Source of the DNA: Gammaproteobacteria bacterium | GTDB lineage: Bacteria > Pseudomonadota > Gammaproteobacteria > Steroidobacterales > GCA-2729495 | Assembly (NCBI GenBank): GCA_030426355.1 | Contig: JAUHYQ010000002.1 | Coordinates: 310,001 to 374,000, forward strand | Direction: 5' to 3' | Length of the DNA stretch: 64,000 bases | Part shown: positions 54,363 through 63,979 of the stretch, in pieces | How positions within the stretch are numbered: the stretch's first letter is position 1 | Layout of the letters: each line of letters begins with the position of its first letter | Translations under genes and position numbers: made by a program | Notes under the pieces: generated by a model | Told to the model about the DNA's origin: nothing | What the model saw: the letters and a program-made list of their open reading frames with translations, nothing else | The model's database searches: none

Positions 54363-57300
54363 ATGGTAATTTCAGAACTGTCAGTCAAGCGGCCTGTGTT
54401 CGCCATGGTGATGAGCCTTGCGCTTGTCATTCTGGGCTTGCTTGCGCAACGCGGCCTGGCCGTTCGTGAATTTCCGGCAGTCAGTGCGCCCATTGTCTCG
54501 GTGCAAACCGATTACCGCGGGGCCTCTGCAGAGGTGATCGAACGGCGTATAACGCAGATTATTGAAAACGAAATCGCGGGTATTTCAGGGGTCGAGAAAC
54601 TGACATCCACCAGCATGGACGAACGGTCACAAATCACCGTTGAGTTCAGTCTGGATCGCGACCTGGACGGTGCCGTGAATGACGTGCGAGAGCGTGTCGC
54701 CCTGGTGTCCAAACGCATGCCCGAAGAAGCGGATCCACCGCTCATCATGAAGCAGGATGCCGGCATGGACGCCACCATGTATATCGACTTGTCCAGCGAT
54801 AAGCGCTCGCTCATGGAGATAACGGACTTCGTCGAACGCAATATGGTCGACAGGCTGTCGGTGCTTGACGGCGTCTCGACCATACGGGTCAGCGGGTCGC
54901 GGGTATTGTCTGTGCGTATCTGGCTGGACAGGGAAGCGCTCGCGGCGCGGGGCCTTACCGTGCAGGATGTTGAAGACCTGCTCCGACGGGAGAACGTCGA
55001 GTTGCCCGCCGGGCGTATCGAGTCGGTTGAACGCGAGTTCACACTGCGCACCGATGCGGCGCTGCGCACTCCGGAGGATTTCGCCGGGCTGGTACTGCAG
55101 CGGGACAACACCTTTGTAACGCGGCTTGGCGACGTCGCCGATGTGCGCCTTGAGCCGGAAAGCACGCGTTTGCTGGCGCGATCGGATGGCATGCCGGGGC
55201 TCAGCCTGGGTGTGGTGCCGCAATCGCAGGCCAATATTCTGGCGGTCAATCAGGCAGTATTGGCCGAAATCGACAACATGCGCGACAGCGTGCCGTCGGA
55301 CATCAAGATAGATGTCAACGTGGATTTTTCGGTGTTCATCCGCGAGTCCATGGGCGAAGTGGTAAAGGCCCTGGTGTTTGCCCTGTTTATGGTTCTCATT
55401 GTTATTTTTGCGTTTCTCGGTTCGGTGCGGGCGACTGTTATTCCTGCTATCACTATTCCGGTGGCGATTATCTCGACCTTCATCGTTATGGCCGTGATGG
55501 ATTACTCGATAAATACGCTCACTTTATTGGGCCTGGTGCTGGCGATTGGTCTGGTGGTGGATGATGCCATCGTGGTGCTCGAAAACATTGTGCGCCGCAT
55601 GGAGCTCGGTGAGCCACCGCTGATTGCCGCTATTAACGGCAGTCAGGAGATCGGGTTTGCGGTGATAGCGACGACCGTGGTGCTGGTGGCGGTCTTTATT
55701 CCTATTTCGTTCATGCCGGGCAACGTTGGTCGTTTGTTTGCCGAGTTCGGTATTTCGCTGGCCGCAGCGGTGGCTTTTTCCAGTTTTGTTGCGCTGACTC
55801 TGGTGCCGATGATGGCGTCGAAGTTTTTCTCCCATGGCATTGAGCGCAAAAAGGTGGCGATCCTTATTGACCGGTTTTTCAACTGGATCAAAACGCGTTA
55901 CCGCAAGTTATTAGTCCGGGTGGTGGCCACGCCCCTGGTGTCGCTGGTTGTAATCGCCGTGCTCGGGTTGGCAAGTTTCGGCATGTTTAAGGTGTTACCT
56001 GAAGAATATGCGCCGGTCGAAGACCGCGGGATGATGTTTTTGTGGATGCGTGCGCCGGAGGGTTCCAGTCTGGACTACATGGATCGGCAAGTACGAATCA
56101 TGGAGGACATCGCGATTCCCTATGTTGACAAAGGTTACGGCAAGCGTGTGCTGGTGCGTTCAGGTATGGGTGGCGGTGGCGGAGACGTCAACACGGCGTT
56201 TGCTTACATGCCGCTGATGCCCTGGAGCGAGCGCGACAAGAGCGCGCAGGAAATTGCCGACGAATTGCGTGCCAAGGTCAGCCAGATTCCCGGCATGCTG
56301 GCCATGGTCATGCTGCCGCCCAGCCTGAATGTCCGCAGTTCGGGACAACCGCTCATTATTGTGTTGGGCGGCACCAATTACGAGGATCTGGCCGAGTGGT
56401 CCGAGCTGGTTATGAACCGCGCCCGTGAGAACCCGAATATCGTGGGGCTGCGATCAGACTGGTTTGAGCGCAAGCCAAAAATAAAAGTTAAGGTTAATCG
56501 CGAACGTGCCGCCGACCTGGGCGTTTCGCTATCCACCGTTGGTCGTACGCTTGAAACCATGATGGGTTCGCGCGTTGTGACCACGTTCGAGGACCGTGGC
56601 GAAGAATACAACGTGCTGTTGCAGGCGCGCCCCGAGGATCGTGCCACACCGTCTGACCTCGAGAACATTTACGTGCGTGCAGAGAGGACGGGCGAACTGA
56701 TTCCACTGGCCAGCGTAGTGACCTTGACTGAAACGTCAGGTCCGGTAGAGCTGAAGCGCTTTGATCGTCTGCGATCGATCAGCATGACCTCTGCGCTGGC
56801 ACCCGGCTATTCTCTCGGCGAAGCGCTGAAGTACATGGAGAAAATCATCGCAGAAGAAGTACCGGAGGGCGTGCGCATTAATTACGATGGTGAATCGCGC
56901 GAATTCAAGCAGTCGGGTTCGTCAATTTACTTCACGTTCGCGCTTGCGCTGGTGCTCAGCTATCTGGTGTTGGCGGCGCAGTTCGAAAGCTTCCGGCACC
57001 CGCTGATCATTATGATGACCGTGCCCATGGCGCTGTTCGGCGGGCTGATTGGCTTAATCGTCATGGACTCATCGATCAATGTGTATAGCCAGATCGGTGC
57101 CATCATGTTGATTGGGCTTGCTGCCAAGAACGGAATTCTTATCGTCGAATTCGCCAACCAATTGCGTGATCGTGGCGTCGAGTTCTATGAGGCGATTATT
57201 GAGGCTGCCGTGGTTCGGTTGCGGCCGGTAGTGATGACGAGCCTGTGTACCGCGGGGGGCGCAATACCCCTTATTCTGGCTTTCGGCGCTGGCGCCGAGT

Positions 57301-57530
57301 CGCGGCGTACCATCGGGGCGATGGTGTTTTTCGGCGTCACCATTTCCGTTTTTCTGACTCTGTTCCTTATCCCTGCAGTGTATGCCCTGATTGCGCGGGG
57401 CACGCAGTCCCCCGATACAGTTGCTCGCGAAATCGAGGCGCTGCAATCAAACACTGCGCATGCTAAGAGATCGGGTGGCGGGTTGGATGTGGGCGTGGGT
57501 GGTTCAGTCGTGCAAAAACGCGCGGACTAA
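54363..57530 (+). CDS. RND-family efflux transporter (HAE1 type)
   Basis: A 1055-residue inner-membrane pump of the AcrB/MexB class. Proton-relay residues are visible: the Asp pair in GLVVDDAIVVLENI and the Lys in GLAAKNGILIVEFANQ. Two copies of the six-helix plus periplasmic-loop unit are present. Its substrate is unknown. The end overlaps by 27 bases the convergent alpha/beta hydrolase gene. Confidence 0.95.
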   Translation: MVISELSVKRPVFAMVMSLALVILGLLAQRGLAVREFPAVSAPIVSVQTDYRGASAEVIERRITQIIENEIAGISGVEKLTSTSMDERSQITVEFSLDRDLDGAVNDVRERVALVSKRMPEEADPPLIMKQDAGMDATMYIDLSSDKRSLMEITDFVERNMVDRLSVLDGVSTIRVSGSRVLSVRIWLDREALAARGLTVQDVEDLLRRENVELPAGRIESVEREFTLRTDAALRTPEDFAGLVLQRDNTFVTRLGDVADVRLEPESTRLLARSDGMPGLSLGVVPQSQANILAVNQAVLAEIDNMRDSVPSDIKIDVNVDFSVFIRESMGEVVKALVFALFMVLIVIFAFLGSVRATVIPAITIPVAIISTFIVMAVMDYSINTLTLLGLVLAIGLVVDDAIVVLENIVRRMELGEPPLIAAINGSQEIGFAVIATTVVLVAVFIPISFMPGNVGRLFAEFGISLAAAVAFSSFVALTLVPMMASKFFSHGIERKKVAILIDRFFNWIKTRYRKLLVRVVATPLVSLVVIAVLGLASFGMFKVLPEEYAPVEDRGMMFLWMRAPEGSSLDYMDRQVRIMEDIAIPYVDKGYGKRVLVRSGMGGGGGDVNTAFAYMPLMPWSERDKSAQEIADELRAKVSQIPGMLAMVMLPPSLNVRSSGQPLIIVLGGTNYEDLAEWSELVMNRARENPNIVGLRSDWFERKPKIKVKVNRERAADLGVSLSTVGRTLETMMGSRVVTTFEDRGEEYNVLLQARPEDRATPSDLENIYVRAERTGELIPLASVVTLTETSGPVELKRFDRLRSISMTSALAPGYSLGEALKYMEKIIAEEVPEGVRINYDGESREFKQSGSSIYFTFALALVLSYLVLAAQFESFRHPLIIMMTVPMALFGGLIGLIVMDSSINVYSQIGAIMLIGLAAKNGILIVEFANQLRDRGVEFYEAIIEAAVVRLRPVVMTSLCTAGGAIPLILAFGAGAESRRTIGAMVFFGVTISVFLTLFLIPAVYALIARGTQSPDTVAREIEALQSNTAHAKRSGGGLDVGVGGSVVQKRAD

Positions 57531-58193
57531 CCGGGCAAACTGCTCTTTCCCGTTTTCAAGTGCGGGGCGTGTCACCTCGGGACAGTTTTCCAGTTGCGCG
57601 TTGGCTAACACCGCGGCGGCTGCGCGCGTGGGTTCGGCAAGCCTTGACCCGGAGGCGATAACCAGGGCGCGTTGATGCACGTCGGCAAGGCGCGCAGCAC
57701 ACGGGTAGCTGAACGCGGCCGCGAACCCCCAAGTTTCCGGCCGGTCAGTGACGCTCTCGGCATGCTTTTCCTGCTGCGCAATTCCGTTGAAGTAGGGAAC
57801 GTCAATGAGCACAAGATCGCCAATGCGCCCGGGTTGCTGCCGCGCCATCTCGCAGGCCACCAGGCAGCCGGTGTGAAAGCCCAGCAGGTGAAATTTTCCT
57901 GAGCTCAAAAATTTTGGGGTCAGAGTAAGCAGCGCGGCCAACAGCGCGCCCGCGTAATCATCAATAGAAGGTTGCGACTGCGGTGCTGCGGATTCGCCGT
58001 AACCGGGATAATCCGGTGCCCAGATGTTCCGTTCGCCGGTGAATGATGTCGCGAGGCTCGCAAAGTATGAGCCGTCGAATGGTGTTGGGTGCAGGCAAAC
58101 AATGGCTGCCTTTTCGTCGGGCCCCGTCGCCAGATGATGCACCCGCAGGTTGCCGTACGGACCGCTTAAGTCGGTGGTTGCCGTCGTGCTCAT
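57504..58193 (-). CDS. Alpha/beta-hydrolase-fold protein lacking the nucleophile serine
   Basis: A 229-residue protein with hydrolase-fold landmarks: CLHPTPFDGS oxyanion loop, APDYPGYGES, and the elbow LLGFHTGCLVACEMA. In the elbow G-x-Nuc-x-G the nucleophile position is histidine, not serine. Related GxHTG proteins exist, so this is a subfamily feature and probably not decay. It is the last gene of a reverse-strand cluster that includes an MFS transporter and two VOC proteins. Confidence 0.75.
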   Translation of the reverse strand: MSTTATTDLSGPYGNLRVHHLATGPDEKAAIVCLHPTPFDGSYFASLATSFTGERNIWAPDYPGYGESAAPQSQPSIDDYAGALLAALLTLTPKFLSSGKFHLLGFHTGCLVACEMARQQPGRIGDLVLIDVPYFNGIAQQEKHAESVTDRPETWGFAAAFSYPCAARLADVHQRALVIASGSRLAEPTRAAAAVLANAQLENCPEVTRPALENGKEQFARLVRAFLHD

Positions 58194-58213
58194 CCGGTTT
58201 TAATCCGGCAGCT

Positions 58214-59557
58214 TTAGCCGATCACTTCATCAACGCGTCGGCGATAGCGGCGCAGGGTGGCGCGCAATGTGAACATCAGCGGCACGCCATAGATCACCGG
58301 TACCAGCGCCACGGCATAGCGAATGTTCTCGGCACCGAACACGCTGTCGCTCAGAATGCCCACGGTGGTGGGCCCCAGGAACAGGCCGGTCACGCTGATG
58401 GTCAGAAAATACAGCGCGGTCATCTGGCTACGAATTTCGCCGGGTGCGACGTTCATGAGGGCTGCCGAGCCCGCCGCTGTGACGCTGGCCATGCCGATAA
58501 GATTAATAGCGATCATACCGAACGCCAGCGTGCCGTTAGGCATAAGCGGTGCCAGCGCGTGAGTGGAAGTCAATATGATGACACCGGCGATCATCACGCG
58601 CATCGGTGCGTCTTTAAGGCCTTTAGCGAATAGCTTATCGATGTACCAGCCGGTCGCAATGACCGTGGCCGGACCCATGGCCAGATTCATGATCCCGTTG
58701 TACACCGCAAATTGTTTGGCCGGCCAGCCCCACGTGCGTTCGAACATCGCGGCAAAAAAGCCCTGACTGTAGGCAACCGTGGTCATCACACAAACAATGG
58801 CCACAAAGCCGAGGTACATGCGCCAGTCAGACAACACATAGCGGAAGGCATCGAGAATGCCTGTTTTCCCTTCTCCGGCGAGACCCAGCCGTTCCTGACG
58901 CGCCGGTTCGCGCAACATAAACATCAGCAGGCCCAGAATGACGCCCGGGAAACCCACCACCACAAAGGCAAACTGCCACGCTTTCAATGCACCCAACAGG
59001 GGCAGAGTGATGGAACCCGCCGATTCGGTCCAGATCAGCACGCTTGCACCGGCCAGTGATGCTATGCCGCCGCCCAGCGATAAGGCGGCGGAGTACGTGG
59101 CGATAGGCTTACCGCGTTTTTCCGGCGGAAAACTGTCGGCGATCATCGGCAGCGCGCATGGGCTCAGTGAAGCCTCACCCACCCCAACCATGATGCGCGC
59201 GGTAAACAATTGCACAAAATTCCGCGCCAGCCCGCAGCCGATAGTCGCGGCTGACCACAGTGTCACGCCTACACCCACGATCCAGGCGCGGTTGCGGCGG
59301 TCGGCCAGCCAGCCCAGCGGAATGGGAAGCAGCACGTAAAAGAGCCCGAAGGCCGGCCCCATCAGAATACTGATTTCGGTGTCGGTCAGTTGCAGGTCCT
59401 TTTTTATCGGTTCGACCAGCAGGTTCAGGATGGTGCGGTCAATGTAGGAGAATATGTAGACGATCGTCAGCAGAACCGTGGTGTACCAGGCATAACGTCG
59501 ACTGGGCAGCGGTGGCGCTGAGTTTTGGGACACAGTATTAGCGGCAGACTCGTTCAT
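58214..59557 (-). CDS. MFS transporter, spinster-like
   Basis: A 447-residue transporter with 12 hydrophobic helices. The spinster-type signatures are YIDRTILNLLVEPIKKDL near the N-terminus, GWLADRRNR in loop 2-3 and FPPEKRGKPIATYSAALSLG. It probably imports or exports an organic acid or aromatic compound handled by its operon. It starts 20 bases after the VOC gene stop. Confidence 0.9.
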   Translation of the reverse strand: MNESAANTVSQNSAPPLPSRRYAWYTTVLLTIVYIFSYIDRTILNLLVEPIKKDLQLTDTEISILMGPAFGLFYVLLPIPLGWLADRRNRAWIVGVGVTLWSAATIGCGLARNFVQLFTARIMVGVGEASLSPCALPMIADSFPPEKRGKPIATYSAALSLGGGIASLAGASVLIWTESAGSITLPLLGALKAWQFAFVVVGFPGVILGLLMFMLREPARQERLGLAGEGKTGILDAFRYVLSDWRMYLGFVAIVCVMTTVAYSQGFFAAMFERTWGWPAKQFAVYNGIMNLAMGPATVIATGWYIDKLFAKGLKDAPMRVMIAGVIILTSTHALAPLMPNGTLAFGMIAINLIGMASVTAAGSAALMNVAPGEIRSQMTALYFLTISVTGLFLGPTTVGILSDSVFGAENIRYAVALVPVIYGVPLMFTLRATLRRYRRRVDEVIG

Positions 59558-59577
59558 AGATATCTCACGTTTAGTTT

Positions 59578-60024
59578 TCAGGCGCTCGCAATGTGATAAA
59601 TAACGACCAGGTTACCGTCGAAATCCAGTATGCCGAATTCACGGCCGGTGCGTCCGTCATTGGTTTCCAGCAAATCTTCACGGTATACATGCAGGCCTGC
59701 ATCCTGACAGGCTTGCACCACCGAGTCGATATTATCAACGTGCAATACAATCGCCGCCCGGCGCGGCAGGGAGGGTGCCGGGAGATTCGCGTCGCGTATC
59801 TCGGTCAGTGCCATAACACGGGGCTGGGAAGCGGTGCCCAGCACTGCGAAACCCAGCGGTGCCGAGTTGTCGATGCCAAACACTTCGTAGCTGTATGAGT
59901 CGTGCGGCGAATCTTTGGTGAATTCCACATGCATGCCAAGTATGTCGCGGTAGAGTATCAACGACCGTTCGAGATCGCTGACTACAAAATTGGCCCGCTG
60001 AAAGCGCACGTTGGGGTGGTTCAT
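59578..60024 (-). CDS. VOC (glyoxalase/dioxygenase-fold) protein
   Basis: A 148-residue protein with one VOC domain: RFQRANFVVSDLERSLILYRDILG, a central IVLHVDNIDSVVQACQDAGL and the terminal DFDGNLVVIYH. It probably dimerises to form a metal site. Middle gene of the reverse-strand cluster. Confidence 0.85.
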   Translation of the reverse strand: MNHPNVRFQRANFVVSDLERSLILYRDILGMHVEFTKDSPHDSYSYEVFGIDNSAPLGFAVLGTASQPRVMALTEIRDANLPAPSLPRRAAIVLHVDNIDSVVQACQDAGLHVYREDLLETNDGRTGREFGILDFDGNLVVIYHIASA

Positions 60025-60055
60025 GCCAGTTCCTTTCTAAGCTAGACGTCTAAAG

Positions 60056-61120
60056 CTAAGCGGATTGTATGTCGGGTGGCACGGGCTTGCATTCCTCGGG
60101 TTCGCCACGCACCCGACAGATTTGCACCCCGACATTACTGCCATCGTAGAGAGCGGCGAGCGCCTTGGGCATGTGTTCGAAACCCTCGACGACACTTTGC
60201 ACCGGTTTCAGCTTGCCGCTATTGATCCATTCGGCGAGCTGGCGGCCAGCCTGCTCAAATCGATCGGCAAAATTGTAGACAAAAAAGCCGTTCATCGAGG
60301 CGTTTACCGAGCGCAGCCGCGTGTAGTTCGTTAACCCGAACGGCTCCTTGCGCATATATTCAGAAATAGATCCGCACAAAACAATGCGTGAGTCACGCGC
60401 CAGGTTTTCGAGCACGGCGGCGAGCGTTTCGCCGCCGACGTTATCAAAATACACATCGATGCCGTCCGGGCACAGCTCCGCAAAACGTTCAGCGATCGGC
60501 TCATTTTTGTAGTCGATGCAGGCTTCCGCGCCCAGGCTTCGCACCAGAGCGCACTTGTCGGAGCCTCCGGCAATGCCGATCACCCGACAGCCAAGGATAT
60601 GTGCGATTTGTACCACCGTGCTGCCTACGCCGCCGGCCGCTGCCGATACCACCACCGTCTCTCCCGGTTTTGGCTTGCCACACTCCAGCAGCCCGCAATA
60701 GGCACTGAAACCGTTCATCCCGGTGGCGCCGGCGCCGTAGATAAAAGGGGTACCCGTGGCAGGCATTTTAATGAAGCGCTCGGCCGCGGTGCCGCTGGAT
60801 TTTTTCCAAGTTTGCCAGCCTATCTGGCCTTGCACCACATCGCCAGGTGCGTATTGGGGGTGGTTGCTGGCCACCACTTGGGCAACACCGCGACCATGAA
60901 TAACGTCGCCCACGTCAAGCGGCCGTTCGCCGGCCGCCGGCAGACCTTGCATGTACATGCGCATTACCGGACGAACGCCCAGATAAAGCGTACGCAATAG
61001 AAATTCACCGTCCCCGGGCAAGGGCAGCGGAGCGGTGCGCAATTTGAAATCATCCGGACGCACGTTGCCCTGCGGGCGGGCGGCAACGCACCACTGGAGG
61101 TTAACGTCCTCCTGCATCAC
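60056..61120 (-). CDS. NADP-dependent MDR oxidoreductase (CurA-like)
   Basis: A 354-residue zinc-independent medium-chain reductase. The Rossmann motif is SAAAGGVGSTVVQIA and cofactor specificity is suggested by GIAGGSDKC. IYGAGATGMNGFSAYCGLL and IDVYFDNVGGETL match enone/curcumin-reductase types, which reduce alpha,beta-unsaturated ketones. Its start overlaps the upstream VOC stop (ATGA), so the two are coupled. Confidence 0.88.
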   Translation of the reverse strand: MMQEDVNLQWCVAARPQGNVRPDDFKLRTAPLPLPGDGEFLLRTLYLGVRPVMRMYMQGLPAAGERPLDVGDVIHGRGVAQVVASNHPQYAPGDVVQGQIGWQTWKKSSGTAAERFIKMPATGTPFIYGAGATGMNGFSAYCGLLECGKPKPGETVVVSAAAGGVGSTVVQIAHILGCRVIGIAGGSDKCALVRSLGAEACIDYKNEPIAERFAELCPDGIDVYFDNVGGETLAAVLENLARDSRIVLCGSISEYMRKEPFGLTNYTRLRSVNASMNGFFVYNFADRFEQAGRQLAEWINSGKLKPVQSVVEGFEHMPKALAALYDGSNVGVQICRVRGEPEECKPVPPDIQSA

Positions 61121-61593
61121 GCATCGGTTTCCCGCTCGAGTTGGTTAAGCTCATAAAAGTGCCCGTCAGGGTCGAACAGACCGGCGCTGATAAAGTGTTT
61201 CATCTTGCCGTCCGCGCCCTTGATTGACCAACGGTGCGGATCGGCATGAATGTGCGTGCCGAGTTCTTTTGCCGCATCCCAGGCCGCACGTGCGTCGTCT
61301 GAGCGCACCACGAAAGTCGGGTTACCGTAGCCGACCGAGGTCGGAATCTCCGCCGGGGCAGGCAGCGGCGGATCCACCCATTGCAGCAGGCCAATCATGC
61401 CGATTTCGGGATCCTCGGCCTGCATGATGATGAGGTGGGTGCGGTCGCGGGCTTTGCCGGCCGCCATGCCAACGCCGGACAGCACCACCTCGTCATCGTA
61501 GTACACCGTCATGCCCAGAACCTTCTGGTACCAGCGTTTGGCCAAGTCCATATTGCGTACGATGAGGGTGGTGCGTTTAATAATGTTGGTCAT
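61117..61593 (-). CDS. VOC (glyoxalase/dioxygenase-fold) protein
   Basis: A 158-residue protein with VOC landmarks: TTLIVRNMDLAKRWYQKVLG, PTFVVRSDDARAAWDAAKEL and FDPDGHFYELNQ. It is the first gene of the five-gene reverse-strand cluster and overlaps the reductase gene by four bases. It shares the N-terminal and C-terminal phrases with the exported VOC protein at 52230, suggesting relatedness. Confidence 0.85.
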   Translation of the reverse strand: MTNIIKRTTLIVRNMDLAKRWYQKVLGMTVYYDDEVVLSGVGMAAGKARDRTHLIIMQAEDPEIGMIGLLQWVDPPLPAPAEIPTSVGYGNPTFVVRSDDARAAWDAAKELGTHIHADPHRWSIKGADGKMKHFISAGLFDPDGHFYELNQLERETDA

Positions 61594-61911
61594 AGGTCTA
61601 TTTGTTATATCAATGTGTTGGGGATATCACCAATGTGAATGATGTTTCATTTGTAAGCGACTGTTAGCTTATGCATCACGTTGCGGTTGCCGTGTTTTAG
61701 TGGAGTTCTGGCACGGCGCAGACCAGTCTGGGCAGACTGCCCAAGCGAGTCAAGCCAGCAATGAGTACAGCAGGTTAAGAGGCCTGACCGCCGGGGCTTG
61801 TCCCCGGCCCGTGTTTCCTCTTGTGCCCGAAAGCCAGCCGGTTAATCCTCTTTCCGGCCGGCTTGCCGGGCACTTTTTTGTCGGGCGCTGATTGGGGAGC
61901 GTTTGGCGGGG
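61594..61911. other. Intergenic region with hairpins
   Basis: No gene is seen. Two stem-loops, CCGGGG/CCCCGG at about 61793-61809 and AAGCC.GCCGG/CCGGC.GGCTT at about 61828-61863, lie downstream of the cyclopropane-synthase gene and may stop its transcript. Neither has a clear T-run on the reverse strand. Confidence 0.45.
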
Positions 61912-63201
61912 TTACACGGAGGCTTTTTCAAGCCGGCAATACGGTTTGTCGAGCACGATCTGCGCGGTGGCTATGGTGCGCTCACTGAAGCCACCCTCGC
62001 AGTAACACAGATAAAACTCCCACATCCTGATGAACTCTTCCGGATATCCGAGTGCCCGAACGTCCCGCAATTTGTTCATGAAGCGGCTGCGCCAGTCATT
62101 CAGCGTGCGTGCATAGTCCATGGTTATGTCATGGAAGTCTGCGATCTGCAGGTCAGTTGCGCGTTTTATTGACTGTGTGAGCGATGCCATCGAAGGCAGG
62201 GCGCCACCCGGGAAGATGTACTTCTGTATAAAGTCGACCGAACGTATGTAATTGTCAAAGTTGCGGTCACTCATGAGTATGGCCTGAATAAGAGCCCGAC
62301 CCTGTGGTTTGAGGCGTTCGCTGCAGACTTGCAGATAAGTATCGAGATATTCGTGTCCGACGGCTTCAATCATCTCGATTGAAACCAGCTTGTCGTATTG
62401 GCCCTCCAGATCACGATAGTCCTGTTTGAGAACCGTGACCCGGTCTTGCAAACCGTGGGCGCGAACCAGCTCGCTGGCAACCTGAAACTGGTTGTCGGAG
62501 ATGGTGGTGGTAGTGACGCGACAGCCGTATTTAGTCGCTGCATGCATGGCGAGTCCGCCCCAGCCGGTGCCGATTTCCAGTACATGGTCATCGGGCTGAA
62601 GTTTCAGCTTCTGACAGACCACGTCCAGCTTGTGCACAGCCGCCTCTTCAAGGGTAGAGCCCTCGCTGGGGTAGATGGCCGACGAGTAGCTCATGGTCGG
62701 ATCAAGAAACAGCTCGAATAATTCATCGCCCAGATCGTAATGCGCCAGAATATTCTTACGGCTCTGCCGGCGTGAATTCCTGCGCAGCCGGTGCCCGAGC
62801 CGGAGAGCGCCGCAAATAATCTTTGCGCTGCCGTTCTCGAGCGACTCCAGCGCCTGCGGGTTGGCTGCAAAGATTCGCACCAGATCGGTCAGATTGGATA
62901 CGCTCCATTTTCCGGCCATGTAGGATTCCGCAGCGCCAATGGAGCCGCTGGCGGCGATGTCGCTGTACAAGCTTGCATCGTGCACTTCCACCGTAACGCG
63001 CAACGGAAAGTCCGGGCAAGTAGCACCCACGATGATGTTATCTCCGGTTTCGCGAATCTCTATTTCACCACGCGTGATGGTGGCCAGTTTCGCCAACACC
63101 GGCTTTTTGAACCAACTGCTGTTCTTGCGCGCTTTTCGACCCTGCATCAGTGCCTCATTCGAGCGCTCCGTTTTAACCGCGGTGTCCGAACCGTTAGCCA
63201 T
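61912..63201 (-). CDS. Cyclopropane-fatty-acyl-phospholipid synthase
   Basis: A 429-residue SAM-dependent enzyme that adds a methylene bridge to unsaturated acyl chains in membrane lipids. The SAM motif is VLEIGTGWGGLAMHAA at about residue 205, then SIEMIEAVGHEY; catalytic-region phrases HYDLGDELFELFLD and MSYSSAIY are intact. The length is typical of the CfaA/Cfa group. Its ATG overlaps the DUF1365 stop by eight bases. Confidence 0.93.
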   Translation of the reverse strand: MANGSDTAVKTERSNEALMQGRKARKNSSWFKKPVLAKLATITRGEIEIRETGDNIIVGATCPDFPLRVTVEVHDASLYSDIAASGSIGAAESYMAGKWSVSNLTDLVRIFAANPQALESLENGSAKIICGALRLGHRLRRNSRRQSRKNILAHYDLGDELFELFLDPTMSYSSAIYPSEGSTLEEAAVHKLDVVCQKLKLQPDDHVLEIGTGWGGLAMHAATKYGCRVTTTTISDNQFQVASELVRAHGLQDRVTVLKQDYRDLEGQYDKLVSIEMIEAVGHEYLDTYLQVCSERLKPQGRALIQAILMSDRNFDNYIRSVDFIQKYIFPGGALPSMASLTQSIKRATDLQIADFHDITMDYARTLNDWRSRFMNKLRDVRALGYPEEFIRMWEFYLCYCEGGFSERTIATAQIVLDKPYCRLEKASV

Positions 63202-63979
63202 TTTGCAAAAATTCCTTATTGTTTTTTGACGGGTGATTAAAGATCGGGGCTCGCTTTAGCCACAGTTTGGCCGCTTGCCAGTGAATCAATGCCACCACGC
63301 GCAGAGTCATCAGCGGGTCGCGCAGCAGGGCAGCTGCCATATTGGCATGGGTCATTTCACGCCGCCGGAGAGCCAGCCTTGAGCCGAAAACTTTACGGTC
63401 ATCACTATAGTTGTCCAGGCTCACGTAGAGCTGTTCGGCCGGGTCCGTAAAGCGACAGTTGTATTGCATCTCCATGGGCAAGAAGGGCGATACATGAAAG
63501 TCTTTATTGAACCGAAAATGGTGGCTCTTCGTCGCGAGATTGTCGTCGTGACCGAGCACGTAACAGTGCTGCTCTCCCCACGGTGTATTGCTCACTTCAA
63601 GCACAACGTCCTGCAGCCTTTCGTTCCGGTCGTAGCAGTAATAGATACTTAAGGGATTAAAGCAATGTCCGAAATAGCTCAGGTGCGTCAACAACCTTAC
63701 TGACCCCTCCGGTCTTGTGCCTGTGCTCGATGCCACCAGGGTTCTGATAGTTTCAGCCAAAGGCTGCTCGGCATTGCCGTAATGATCGCTGCGACGAAAA
63801 CGCGCTATAGCGGGGCGACGTGCCGACCAGAACCAATAGTCGTCAAATATTGTCTCGACCTCGTCAAGATCAAGCAACACCATGAAAAGCGAATAGCTAA
63901 AAGCATTGGCAGCATGGCCTATCCGCTGATGGCTGATCGTACCCTCGTACAAACAGCTATTTTGATTTTGTTTGTTCAT
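63194..63979 (-). CDS. DUF1365-family protein
   Basis: A 261-residue protein with the DUF1365 signature: GTISHQRIGHAANAFSYSLF, LTHLSYFGHCFNPLSIYYCYD and FHVSPFLPMEMQYNCRF. DUF1365 genes nearly always sit beside a cyclopropane synthase and an FAD-dependent amine-oxidase-like protein; that third gene would lie beyond the window. It is complete here. Confidence 0.92.
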   Translation of the reverse strand: MNKQNQNSCLYEGTISHQRIGHAANAFSYSLFMVLLDLDEVETIFDDYWFWSARRPAIARFRRSDHYGNAEQPLAETIRTLVASSTGTRPEGSVRLLTHLSYFGHCFNPLSIYYCYDRNERLQDVVLEVSNTPWGEQHCYVLGHDDNLATKSHHFRFNKDFHVSPFLPMEMQYNCRFTDPAEQLYVSLDNYSDDRKVFGSRLALRRREMTHANMAAALLRDPLMTLRVVALIHWQAAKLWLKRAPIFNHPSKNNKEFLQNG

